Shown piece after piece: positions 33,141-43,438 of a stretch of DNA of 64,000 nucleotides. Each line of letters opens with the position of its first letter. Position 1 is the stretch's first letter. The DNA lies in contig JAKSZP010018515.1 in NCBI GenBank assembly GCA_022478985.1, positions 62,001 through 126,000 on the forward strand. The letters run 5' to 3'. This stretch comes from Massospora cicadina. Taxonomy: Eukaryota; Entomophthoromycota; Entomophthoromycetes; Entomophthorales; Entomophthoraceae. The notes under the pieces were generated by a model. That model saw nothing but the letters and a program-made list of their open reading frames with translations. It did no database searches and was not told where the DNA came from. The translations under genes were made by a program, and so were the position numbers.

Positions 33141-33795
33141 TGTAACAGATTGGGGGCACCTGATCCATTCATTGGTTTGGATCAGGCGGAAGTTGATCTT
33201 GATGTGGCCCTGGTTCAACGTGCACCAAATTTGGTAGGTTTGGAGCTGGGCAAAATCGCCATCCCAAATCCAAATCACCTCCACAAAATGACGACGGGCT
33301 TATGAACGGCATGGATGGTGATCCAGTGGGATGGGGATCTTTGCTAATGATGTATTGGTTGGGGTTCAAAAGAGCTTAACCAAAAGAGAGGCTTATTTCA
33401 TACTAGCAGGGCACTATTTAGGGGAGGACGCCGAAGCCCTGAAGGGCAGTTGCATCTTTTATGAGGAAAAATGAAATTGAATAAAGAATAATTTGCTCAC
33501 TCAAAAAGAAAATATCATTTTTATTTAAAATTATAAGCGGATTGAGTCAGAACTATGAGCTCAACCAGTGAGCTCAGTGTGGCGTTGGCATCATTCTCAG
33601 CCCTTTTCTGGTCCCAGACTCTGCTGTTGATGTGCAGCGTTTTGGGAACAGTGGTACAAGATTATGTGGCAATGACAAAACATGGCAGTTGGGTTCAAGG
33701 ATGGGCTTCTGCAGGCCTGTCACTAGTATGGTCAGTAACATGGCTATTACTGCCCAAATCATTCATTGCATATTGGCGCAAACCCGCCCATTACA
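33141..33795 (+). repeat. 3' LTR of element A
   Basis: 655 bp, TGTAACAGATTGGGGGCACC to CCCATTACA, copy of 14390-15046; preceded by the polypurine run ACAGGGGGGTGA. Confidence 0.9.
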
Positions 33796-34540
33796 GGAAT
33801 TTAGAGGGCTACTTCTGTTGATACTGGACAAACAGTCACAAAGGCATGGGGCCTGCAATGTGGGTGACTCCGTTGGGAACCATTAATTGCAGTATGGGAA
33901 TGGAACCATATTCTGATAATCCAGCGGTAATCTCATTTTGTAAAATTTTGGGTGGTAGGTGGGTAGGGAGGCCCACAAACTGAGACACAAGAGTGATATC
34001 AGTGGGCAACTGGGTACAAGTAGTTAGGAGGGGAATGCCCTGGAACACTAAAAAATGTTAGCTGCTACTGCAGCATTAGCTTCACTTGAGAATCTGAGAT
34101 TAAAATACCCATTGATGGGATGTATATTGATGAAGCCTGCAGTCTGCATAACAGTCTGGGCTAATTTGATAATAGCTTTGTTTGAGCAGGGGAACAACTT
34201 ACCAAATTAAACCCAAAGGCCAAATTACACTTTACTCTGGGGGAGCACAAGGAGGTAACGCAGCACCACCTGGGTTTGGGCAAGATGTAAGGCTAAGTCC
34301 TTAGAAAGAACATATCATCATGAAGAATTGGAGGGATAGCTAAGCCAGCCCAAGCATATTTTGGCAATGGCTGAAAAACTTAGAAGGTGGTGCATCACTG
34401 CCCTACATGGGGCAGTGGGAATTGATTGCATTGACATAGATAACATAAATAGGGTGACAATGAGTGGAGCTGTTTTTTTACTAAATTTCAAACTATAATT
34501 TGACTAAAAGTGAGCCACATGATTTTTTATTCTTCTCTTA
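33796..34540 (-). pseudogene. ORF1-only LINE-like element D, 5' part
   Basis: The minus strand reads, from about 34460, MSMQSIPTAPCRAVMHH, then KDLALHLAQTQ, FGKLFPCSNKAIIKLAQT and, at 34048-33836, SQFVGLPTHLPPKILQNEIT and IPILQLMVPNGVTHI. Each piece has a partner in HL3 (QDLALHLARVH, GRLFPYADKAIIELAT, ENLPSHLPPQVL, IFAIPSGAERLAA) and in HL2 (RLPTHLPHVVL, QFVVPNGAAHL). The 5' untranslated part (34470-34540) also aligns with that of HL3. The copy continues at 14389 downward, after element A. Confidence 0.75.
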
Positions 34541-34906
34541 TTATTTTAATGATAAGGCTACTATAAATAGCTTTATTTGGGTCACTAAACAAAGAAGTTT
34601 TTATCTAACTTGGTTCCAATAATATGATTTATATTGTTTTAAATATCCAGGCATCTAGGAACTTATGACAGATTGCACTATGAGATCAATCAAATTATAT
34701 TGGCCAAATATGAAATTTTAGGATATCAAAGCGTTGCTTGCACTCCTAGTATTAGTTTATTTGACAAATCCCAGCTCAAAGACACTGACTATAATTTTAG
34801 ATTTTCTTTACTACTTTATTTGCTGTTATGCTATATGATGTCATCAATATAATTGTTTTTTACTCTTAAAATTTATTGTTAAGGTTAAATTACTTAAGGT
34901 ATCAGC
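34541..34906 (+). pseudogene. Gypsy integrase zinc-domain scrap in AT-rich sequence
   Basis: About 34680-34800 reads MRSIKLYWPNMKF, stop, DIKALLALLVLVYLTNPSSK, which follows the usual spacing of the integrase HHCC region (a YWP motif, then a cysteine pair position, then KPSS). The cysteines are lost. No parent element could be linked to it. The rest is AT-rich with no signal. Confidence 0.5.
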
Positions 34907-35796
34907 TGTTTTAAGAGAGTGTCTGTAATCTCTCATTTACAAAAATGTGATAGGGAATGCCCCACAACACTACCAGGGAGCAACCTGCTAATAGAACAGG
35001 AGAAAAGGGCCCCATGGAGGGGGCCAGTACCAAAAGGACCCTAAGTGAGTGTGAAGATCATTATATAAATAATGAGATAACTTATGAAGGTAACTTGGTC
35101 GGACCATGGGGAAGAGTCCATTGCCAAGTGCAGATCAGCATCCAGGTTCTTCAGGGCCTCTATCTGTAGAGGTATAGGCTTTCCAGAGGGGGAGGAGAAT
35201 CAGTATATAATTTAAATAAAATAAATTGAACAATGTTATATGAAACCTCCTTGAGGAGGTCCACGCACAGGTTAGACTAAGGGACATTTTGGAAGAAGTA
35301 AAACTAATGGGGGTACATTTAAAATAAGTTTACCAATAAAGAAATTTGGTCGCAGAAAGTCATAATTAAACACTTTGGGGAATCATCATTCATTGGGTAA
35401 GCACTGTGCACAAAATTAACCAATAAAAACAAATTATTATAAGCCATTGTACTGTAGCTTGAGTAAGCACAAACTTGAGTAATTGAATGTAGCTTAAAAC
35501 TTCCCAGATTTGGTACTATCATAAACTGAATGGGTTTCAAATCCCCATTCTCTATTTAATTGTAAAATTCTGTCATAATTCTCAATATAGCTGGTGCTTT
35601 TTAATGCCACAAATGCAATGCTCATTGGGCTATCACATGCACCCCCAGAACTAACCTGGTCATAACTTGCCTCTACCCAACGTTGGTACAGGGTGTGCTT
35701 CAGGTCAGGCAGCTAGCCAACTTAAGTCTCTTTGCCTCATCACGCCCAGTTTTGTCTTTAAAAGCAAACTTTTAATGATGTTACTCAACCATGGCA
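34907..35796 (-). repeat. Solo LTR of the B family
   Basis: About 890 bp, TGTTTTAAGAGAGTGTCTGT to ACCATGGCA, aligned over its length with the B LTRs, but more divergent. The U3 coding block is kept: on the minus strand KDKTGRDEAKRLKLA and, after a shift, LPDLKHTLYQRWVEASY (35668-35716). No internal region is present on either side, so it is a product of LTR-LTR recombination or a fragment. Confidence 0.75.
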
Positions 35797-36469
35797 GGAT
35801 GAATCTACTTTAAATTAAAACTGAATGAAATAAGGCTTATTGTCTAATAGCAGAGATGGTTTCATAATTATTTTTTATTTTATTTAAAATCAGGCAGTAT
35901 TTAGAGAAGTGATATGATTAACTCATCTATATATAAAAATCATCTGATAGGGTATGTGTGAATATATGGCACTTTATCTCTAAAAAAGGACTAAAAATAA
36001 CTAACCTTTGCAAAAATATTTCATGAACTAAGATAACTAACCTAAGCAGGTTTGTATTTAATTAATTATAATACAAAAAATAGAAGATATATATAAGATT
36101 AAAATTAATACATGCTTTTATTAGAAAGTGTTATATCCTTTTAGCTGAGTGGTTTCATTTTTTTGATTATTTCAGTTATTCATTGCTTTTGCCAGTTAAT
36201 TTCGTGGTTATCTAGATAATTCTATAGTTTCAAATAGTTAAACAATTTGTTGGCATTCAGCAATATACAATTTACTGTTTAAAGAATCCTTTTAGGCCTG
36301 AGATATGTCAATTATTTTAGAATATTATAGACTATGAAAACTCCCCAGAAATTGGTATTTTTGGAATTCAGGGTATTTTGATGCTCGCTGATGCTTTGCA
36401 ACCTGAATTTTAACCATGTTTTGCAGGAGATGTTACACTCTCTACTACTGGGATTATTATTTTTATAGG
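35797..36469. other. AT-rich sequence without recognisable gene
   Basis: No coding pattern, repeat boundary or RNA is visible; it may include the outer part of the family H LTR that becomes recognisable from 36470. Confidence 0.45.
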
Positions 36470-36935
36470 ATAATTCACCCACTTTTTTTAAAATAATGAA
36501 AATGTTGATAGTGATAAAAGGTTGGCTTTATATAAGGTTTTATTAGTTTTGGCGAGGGGTTTAATAAGCAAACCCTTGTGATATTGGTCTTCTTAGTATT
36601 TAAATTATATCAAGGCTCAAAGTTAGTCTGATTAGAAATTCATTATAAGCCAGGAACATTCAAATTAGGTAATATGGGCTGTTAACCTATCAGATCTCTC
36701 AACACTCACCTCACTTCAATGTGATGACAGATTATGAGTTGACATCCAGGATGATGAACCCGTGAGGCAGGGATTTATTATACTTGGACCAATGGTAAAA
36801 GATGTGAAAATATTTTTACCAGGTGGGATAACCTCCAGAGCTATAAAAGGGCTCAATCTCAGCAATAAAGTTTGAACTAAATTAGATAAAGGACTTTAAG
36901 GGTTCTCAGAATGGCTCCCCTGATTCTTCTGCTGA
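36470..36935 (+). repeat. LTR of family H with TATA-type promoter
   Basis: It aligns with the reverse complement of 8258-8700. Shared points, in order, are AAATTAGGTAATATGGG, CTATAAAAGGG, and CTCAGAATGGCTCCC, followed in both by TTTGGCG(C/T)AA, a possible primer-binding site. TATAAAAGG at about 36842 and AATAAAG at about 36864 suit a promoter and polyadenylation signal. The left end is not resolved. Confidence 0.55.
36838..36870 (+). promoter_or_regulatory. TATA box and AATAAA in family H LTR
   Basis: CTATAAAAGGGCTCAATC followed by CAGCAATAAAG. The TATA part is repeated in the other H copy (minus strand near 8347), which supports it being functional in the past. Confidence 0.45.
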
Positions 36936-37408
36936 TTTGGCGTAACCCTGCTACTAATTGTAGCCCTATTTGGCCAAGTATAGGAAGTAATCACATTACT
37001 TTAAAAGGCTGGATTACACCAAGAATTGGATGGGCCTTTAATGAAAATTGGAGATATTCTCCTCTGAACTATTCTTACTTACTATACAACTGTTTATCCA
37101 ACAGGTATAAAACCTACAATAAATTTTTCCAATAAAATGAATAATTCAAAAATCAAAATATATATTAGCATTCTAGTTTTATTCAACTTAAATAGAAATC
37201 CTACCCCTGAGAGTTTATCATAACATAACCAGTGTGACAGATGACAAGTGCCAGACTAACAATACAGAATACTAGAATAATTCCACCACCATGCTGGAAG
37301 TCAGTTGTAGAATATATTGGTAACTGCTACCTCCATGGCAATTATTGATCTTTCTAGGAAATTTGCCTGAGCTTGCCTATAAATACCAGGATGCAACCTT
37401 AATTCTTA
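36936..37408 (+). other. Possible start of a family H internal region
   Basis: TTTGGCGTAACCCTGC at its start may be a tRNA primer-binding site. A 74-codon open stretch (36911-37135) shows no recognisable domain. The region ends where element E begins. Confidence 0.35.
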
Positions 37409-38408
37409 TGTTAGCATTTGAGAAAGCCAAGAGAAAACTGGGCTGTTAGGAATGGTATCTGAAAACCCACAAAAATTACTCCAGACTTCAGGACAACGAT
37501 CTACTATAGGTAAACAACGTATGGAAGGTGGAAGAGGGTTTTTGGTTTTTCTAAAAATAGTTTAAGTGAGGGTGGGGTGTTCTCAGCGATGTTTGATTAC
37601 TACAATTAAAGAGTTTAACAATAAATTCAGCCATAATCTCACATATAATCTTATGTAGCATACCTTGCTATTTTCAAATTTCAAAAAGGATAAAAGCTAT
37701 ATAATTGTAATATAAACTTAAAGGGAAAACAAACTAATAAAAAACCCAACAACTTACCATTAGCAGGGCGATGGGCTTTATGTTTGGGTAAGGAGTGGGA
37801 ATATTAAGCTGCAAACATTGGGTTATAATGCCAATTTAAAATTTGATTGTAACAGGGGTTACTGCCTCAATTTATTTCCACAGTAGCAACATTGGCAATG
37901 ATACCTTCACTATTCTTGGGTTGTGTTAGTAAGTTCCAAAATTTAATTTACTTTGAAAGTTCTAGAATTTGGTGTTGGGTTAAACCCCTGTTTACAACCT
38001 TTCCTTTATGACTTTTTCTCGATTTGAATTCTTAGAATATTATTTTTACCTAAGTTTCCCAAGTTTTAAATCTTTTTAAATTGACTATGGCTCCTTATTG
38101 AGTCAACTTTGGTCATGTAAAATGGGGATTATATGTGGGGCTTCCTAAAATTTCCTAAGTCTGCACAGAGATTTCTTATTTTTTCTATGTAAACTCTACA
38201 TATTCTAAGACTAAGACTAAATTTGGGCTGAGAAATAGGTTGGGGAAGGCACAAGCAATTAGGGAGGAGCAGCAGTTACCCACATAGTCCAGGGTATGCC
38301 CTAGGCCAGAAATTTGAGTGAAAAGAAGGGCCTTAAATTTTTGAACCCTTTTAGATTAAAAGTGTGTATGACCATGTAAACTTAATAGCAGGAGCCGTGG
38401 GCCTTACA
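37409..38408 (-). repeat. 3' LTR of E (left in the window)
   Basis: 1000 bp; shared runs with 42435-43438 include GTGAGGGTGGGGTGTTCTCA and GCGATGGGCTTTATGTT against ACGATGGGCTTTATGTT. On the minus strand, about 38315-38263, it has a damaged form of the U3 block (SGLGHTLD then WVTAAPP). Confidence 0.87.
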
Positions 38409-39730
38409 TTAACCTTTTCTAGAAGGATAGCGTCTAATCCTCTTCAGGGTGATGGCCAAGGTATAATTTTATTTATAGGGTGGGAAGTTTCATAGCTGCA
38501 ATGATGGCGTTCTTGGGTAGGTAAGGTAATGGAGCCTTAGGTTTGTCCTTATGGAACCCTTCAACCAACTCTGGACAGTTTGTACAATCCTTGGAAGAAA
38601 CAAAGTATCTTCATAAGACAGGTATATTTTTCCACAATATAGAAAAAAATGTAAGCTGCATTTGGCTCTTTGTGATTTCAAGATCCACTCTGACTCATAT
38701 TCTGGCGCTCCCTCCTTCATGCTAGATCCTATCTTCCTTGGGCTTCTGTCCTTTAAAGAAGGATAAAGAGAAGGTATGATTTTTTTATTTTTAGTGTGTT
38801 GGCAAATCCACATATAAAAATCCATTATCTATAACTTGAAAGATAGGAAAAGGTACATATTGCTTGGATGCCAACTCATGACATGGGCCCTAGAGATGAA
38901 AATTTTTGGTGTCCAATATTGCCAAGTAACTTACTTGATAGTCAGGAGCTGCACTGCTATTCTTAACAGAAAACCGCTTAGCATTGTTAGTTTAATTATC
39001 AATTGATTCTGAACCTGTTAGTTCACATTACTTATATGTGCCAAAATTTGTCTGCCACTGAGATGTTACTACATAATTGGTGTTAATGGTGAAGGCAAGG
39101 CTGTACCCCAAGTTAGCGTACATTGGCAATACCTTAGTCGAGGAATGAAGGGAGTTATTATTAGAAAACTGAGCCAAAGGAAGGATAGCTGCCCAGGTAT
39201 CTTAAGAAGTTTTAAAATAACAGTAAAGGCACTGTTTTACAAATTAATTCGCTCATTTGGTTTGGCCATCAGATTGGGGATAGAATGCTGATGATCTGCA
39301 TGGTTTGATCTTCAGTATGTTGCACAAAGACTCCCTAAATTTTGAGGTAAACTGAGGACCTCTTTCAATGATTACATTTAGTGTCACTCTAGTTAGGGAG
39401 ACTTAATGCAATACAAACAGCTGTGCCATATTTTCAGCTACCGTTGTCAAAAAAGGGATAAATATAGCATATCTACAGAAACATTTACTACCACCATGAT
39501 CACGTCATAGCCCCAAGACACTGGTAAACCCACAATGAAGTTCACTGACTTGAAGTTTAAGGGCCTACAGCTTGTTGTAGGGAGGAAAAGATCATTATGC
39601 CTCGTCCTATCAGACTTGGAACGTGAACAAGTTAGGCAGCCCTCAACCAAGCTGGAACATCCTTTGTGAGTTCAATATAATCATACCTAGGTTTCATCAA
39701 ATTGGTGTACTTCTTTACGACTGGATGGCC
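38409..39730 (-). pseudogene. Element E integrase and chromodomain
   Basis: The integrase N-terminus and core start at 39650: MVEGCLTCSRSKSDRTRH and SVNFIVGLPVSWGYDVIMVV (first Asp changed to Asn). Farther on are IERGPQFTSKFRESLC (second Asp lost) and FYPQSDGQTK (Glu changed to Lys). 38825-38490 contains a chromodomain: APEYESEWILKSQRAKC, LHFFLYCGKIYLSYEDT and IVQTVQSWLKGS, with the WKG core blurred. All three catalytic acids are lost. Confidence 0.75.
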
Positions 39731-39899
39731 CATAGCGTGAGATTCATTATGTTCCTTGTTAAGTGGAAATGTATGTCATAATGAACCAAGACTTTATCAC
39801 ACGAATTATATCACCCTGTTTTTTGGGAATACTATCCAGTAAGTCTTTTCAAGCATCAATATTCACATGGAGGTCCAATAATTTATGATCTGTAGACTG

Positions 39900-40800
39900 G
39901 GATGCCAAAACAGCATCCATAAAAGAAATTTTATTGACAGGGGATGCTGGGACTGGGTCAGAAGGGTAACTTTAATAGCCAACCAGAAGAATTATTAGGA
40001 ATACTGGGATAAATGGAATCACAGGATTTTTACTTGTATTTAGATTTATGCTTTAGGATTATGGAAGCAACCAAAGCAATAGCTGAAGGCTGAGGAGCTA
40101 TGACCTGCTCATAGGTGATTACTGTGACTAATTCAGAGTCTGTACGAAAATTGGGACCCATTAAAAGATTTAAGCTCAAGCTATCAGATAAAATATGAGA
40201 AGCCCCTTGAAAAACTCATACTTAAAGGTTTAGCTAAAAGGTCTTGGTGAGTCCTGGTCTGCCTGTAAGCCAAGTTCTGAGGTTTGTAATAAAAAGTAAA
40301 ACTTATGATCCATATGAACAACCATTGCATGCTTTAAACCCTATATCAGGCACCAACAGTGAATTAAAGACCAAGAAACTATCAGTCAGCTCTTTAGTAT
40401 AAATGGCTCAGACGCCATGTGACACTAGAATATTATTTTAAAAAAGCCACATAGTACCCACTCCTCATGGTATTACAAGTGTACAGAACCAACTTCTATC
40501 CTAGAGACATTATAAGGCACAATAAAAGTCTTATATTTTTCTGATGAAGAACTGGGATAGTAGTGAAAGATTTCTATAATTGCTTTAAACACCTGTTGGA
40601 ACTCTGGATTTCAAATAAATGGGTAGTTCTTAACTGTGAGTGGATAAAGGGGTAAGGCCAGCTTCAAAATGGCTGGCAGAATTTTTTAAGGGAAGTGACA
40701 GATAATAGGAAATTTCTTAGCTACTCCTGCATTACAGTAATGGGTCAGGAGTGGATGGCTTCCAATTTAGAATGTGCAATGTCGTTACCTTCTTTTTAAT
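39900..40800 (-). pseudogene. Element E RNase H and tether
   Basis: The minus strand 40760-40590 reads ILKLALPLYPLTVKNYPFI, stop, NPEFQQVFKAIIEIFH, the RT-RNase H tether. About 40330-40200 reads MDHKFYFLLQTSELGLQADQ and FKYEFFKG, the end of RNase H. The catalytic DAS motif could not be found in a readable frame. Confidence 0.6.
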
Positions 40801-41340
40801 CTTAGAATACCCAAGAATTAAACTCCATTTTTGAAGAACTCACTTGTGGATGGTTAGCAACAAGGCCATCTTTGTGGAGTGCTTCATCCACCGCTGCCAA
40901 TTCTTGCTGAGTTGTTCAGCATTGGTTGAGTAGATCAAGGTGTCATCCATGTAAGCAATTTTACAAGAGAACCTGAGATCACTCAGGGCATCATCAATGC
41001 GATACATTAAAGACAGCTAAAATTTTTATAAATCAATAGGCATGATCTTGAACTAGTAGATGTCATACAAAGTGTGAATTGCTGTCAGCCACTCATGGCA
41101 AGACTTGATTTACACCTGATGGAAAGCATTTACCAGATCAAGTTTAAAGAAAACCTCTTATTATAAAGTTTTCTAAGAAATTTCAGCTTCCAAGAGTAAA
41201 AGAAATGGATCTGGGACCATCACAATATTCAAGTGGCCATAGTGCATGCATGGTCTTAGGGTACCATCAGGCTTCTTTGCAAAAACAACAAAAACACTGG
41301 GGAGGTTTTCATATCATCAACCTCTCACCATCATGATATC
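40800..41340 (-). pseudogene. Element E reverse transcriptase
   Basis: The minus strand shows MVPDPFLLLLEAEIS, FFKLDLVNAFHQV, WLTAIHTLYDIY and DLRFSCKIAYMDDTLIYSTN. The YMDD box (40953-40942) is intact although the frames around it are not. The length between fingers and palm is normal. Confidence 0.78.
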
Positions 41341-41479
41341 AAATAATTTCTTAAAGACTGGTCTTCTTTAGCTATGTTGAGGTAATGTGATAGTTAATAT
41401 TGATGATGTCAACCGTTAAATTGAAACTCAGTGAAATTCTGAGTGACTTAGCAGCTTATTAGCACTATCCACATCATTT

Positions 41480-42434
41480 TAGCCTTTATTGGAGTGAAAA
41501 TAAGGGGCAAAGTAGACAATTCAGACATAATATTATTAAAAGAGTATTCCACTGTTTCTGCAAATGCATTGCCTGTTGCAAACGTGGGAAAAAAAGGATA
41601 TTACCTGAGTGATCATTAAAGGTAAAAGCTAATGTTTCTCTATCCAAGTCAATACTTACTGACTGGTAGAGCCACATCCTACCATCAAAATCACTGGATA
41701 TAGAAACTCTTCATGCTAAGAAGTTTGCTAAAAATTCGTATTGATGGTCCACAAAACGTAGTGGTTTAAAAAACATGTGAGCATAGTAATATGAGACGCC
41801 ACAGGACAGGGGAACTTGGGGTGACCTCAAATTTTAGAGCTTTCGCCACATTTAAGACAATGTAATTTATTGTGACGTCAATGTACACCAGAGCAGTTAC
41901 TGTTATTATGTGCTGTCCTACTGTGATACAAATTAGGAAAAAAATAGGCGCAGTCAAAATCGATTCCTCATCATTGGACAAAGGGTAGGAACAGATTTCT
42001 TTGCCTTAGAACTCTCTCACACCTTAGTGTATCTGTTTATGTACTGGGTGGGCATAGCGGCAGCCCTAGCATATGACAGAGGTGCGGATTAAGGGTCTTT
42101 AAGGTCATATAAGGACCTTACATTATAAAGATCCTCGTACACTGGGTTGGTCTTGAGTAGCTTTTCAACCTAGTGAACCTGAGAGATGTGATAAGATGTT
42201 ATTGCAAGGTCCATGTTCAATAGACATTGAAACCAATCTTAAAGGGCCAATTGAGATATCTCTGCAAGAAATTGATTTCTTAGTGCAATAATGTTCCATA
42301 TAAGACAAAAAGATTTTTCAGCACTATTGAAGGGGGTGTAATAACAGATTGAGCAGTGATATAATTCTTTCATTAAGCAGCTGGCCTAATGATTTTTGCT
42401 CTGTCTCGCAATTTATAGTAGGGTTGGGCTATTT
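41480..42434 (-). pseudogene. Element E protease and gag remnants
   Basis: 41981-41766 reads VTALVYIDVTINYIVLNVAK and LKFEVTP. The pattern A-L-V-x-x-D-x-T-x-N-Y-I follows gypsy protease, with the DTG site damaged. 41677-41486 is the protease-RT linker by position. 42330-42000 gives helical text (CLLNMDLAITSYHISQVH, LLKTNPVYEDLYNV) that may be the end of gag. Confidence 0.5.
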
Positions 42435-43438
42435 TGTTAGCCTTTGGACGAGACAAGAGAAAACTGGGCTGCTGGGGCTGGTATCTTAAAACCCACAACA
42501 ATAGCTTCAGGCTGCAGGATAACGCTCTACTATTTGTAACAACACATGTAAGGTGGAATAGGGTTTTTGGGTTTTCTGCGATAGTGTAAGTGAGGGTGGG
42601 GTGTTCTCAGCATTGCTTAACTAGCTACACTTAGAGAGTTTAACCAGAAGTTTTGACATAGTCTCTACTACAACCTTAGGTAGCACAACTTGTTATTTCA
42701 CATTATAAAAAGGATAGAAACTGTGAATTTCAATATCAAAATTAATGAAAATATCTAATACAATAGCCTAACACCTTAACATTAGCAGGACGATGGGCTT
42801 TATGTTAGATTAGGGTGTGGGATTGCTAAGCTGCAAACATTATGCTATCATGTTAATTTAAGATCTGAAAGTAGTGGGAATTACTGCCTCAATTGAGTCT
42901 CCATAGTAGCAACATTGGTTAAGATCACTATAATATACTCAGGTTGTATTAGTAAGATACAAAAGCTAAAGTTCATTTTTACATTTTCACAATTAAGTGT
43001 TAGGTTAAAAATTTGTTTCCAACCTTTACTTTTTTGGCCTTTCACTTAATTTTTGACTTCCTAGATAAATTATTTTTATCTGAGTTGCCCCAGCTTTCAG
43101 TTTTTTTTACATTCACAATGGCTCCTGATTATACCACCTGTTAGATATGGGGGATGGGGACCATGATGGTGGGGCTTCCAAAAATTATTAGGCCTTCAAA
43201 AAGTTTTCTGATTTTTTTTCACGTAAAACTCTGCAGATTCTGAGACTAATATGGGTTTGGGTGGAGTATAGGTTGGGTGAAGGCACATGGCAAGCTGGGA
43301 GGATCAGCTTCCCATCTCTCATCAATGGTATGCTTAAGGTCAGAAATCTAGGTTAGAGGTAGAAACTTTTTATTTGAGGTTTCTTAGATCTAAGAGGTTG
43401 TATGAAATTTCCACTTGATAAGGAGCCGCAGCCTTACA
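42435..43438 (-). repeat. 5' LTR of E (right in the window)
   Basis: 1004 bp, copy of 37409-38408. On the minus strand near 43349-43301 it has a well-kept U3 block: ISDLKHTIDERWEADPPSLP. Confidence 0.87.

Larger units (their letters stand above)
14390..33795 (+). mobile_element. Ty3/gypsy chromodomain LTR retrotransposon A, split by B and C
   Basis: A pair of 655-bp direct repeats (14390-15046, 33141-33795) begins TGTAACA and ends TTACA. The right one follows the purine run ACAGGGGGGTGA. Flanks GTAAT and GGAAT are a likely 5-bp target duplication with one change. Once B (18237-24173) and C (24887-32754) are removed, about 5.6 kb remain with gag, protease, RT, RNase H, integrase and chromodomain in order. 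A lies inside the ORF1-only element D, whose zinc knuckle and N-terminal half are on opposite sides. The copy is inactive. Confidence 0.88.
37409..43438 (-). mobile_element. Ty3/gypsy chromodomain LTR retrotransposon E
   Basis: Direct repeats of about 1000 bp (37409-38408 and 42435-43438), TGTTAGC to CCTTACA in plus-strand terms, enclose 4.0 kb of minus-strand pol. Flanks TCTTA and GCTTA are a likely 5-bp target duplication with one change. A purine run (AGAAAAGGTTAA, minus strand) lies next to 38408. Protease, RT, RNase H, integrase and chromodomain can be followed, but stops and shifts are very many, more than in B or C. The internal region is short, so gag is reduced. Confidence 0.85.
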
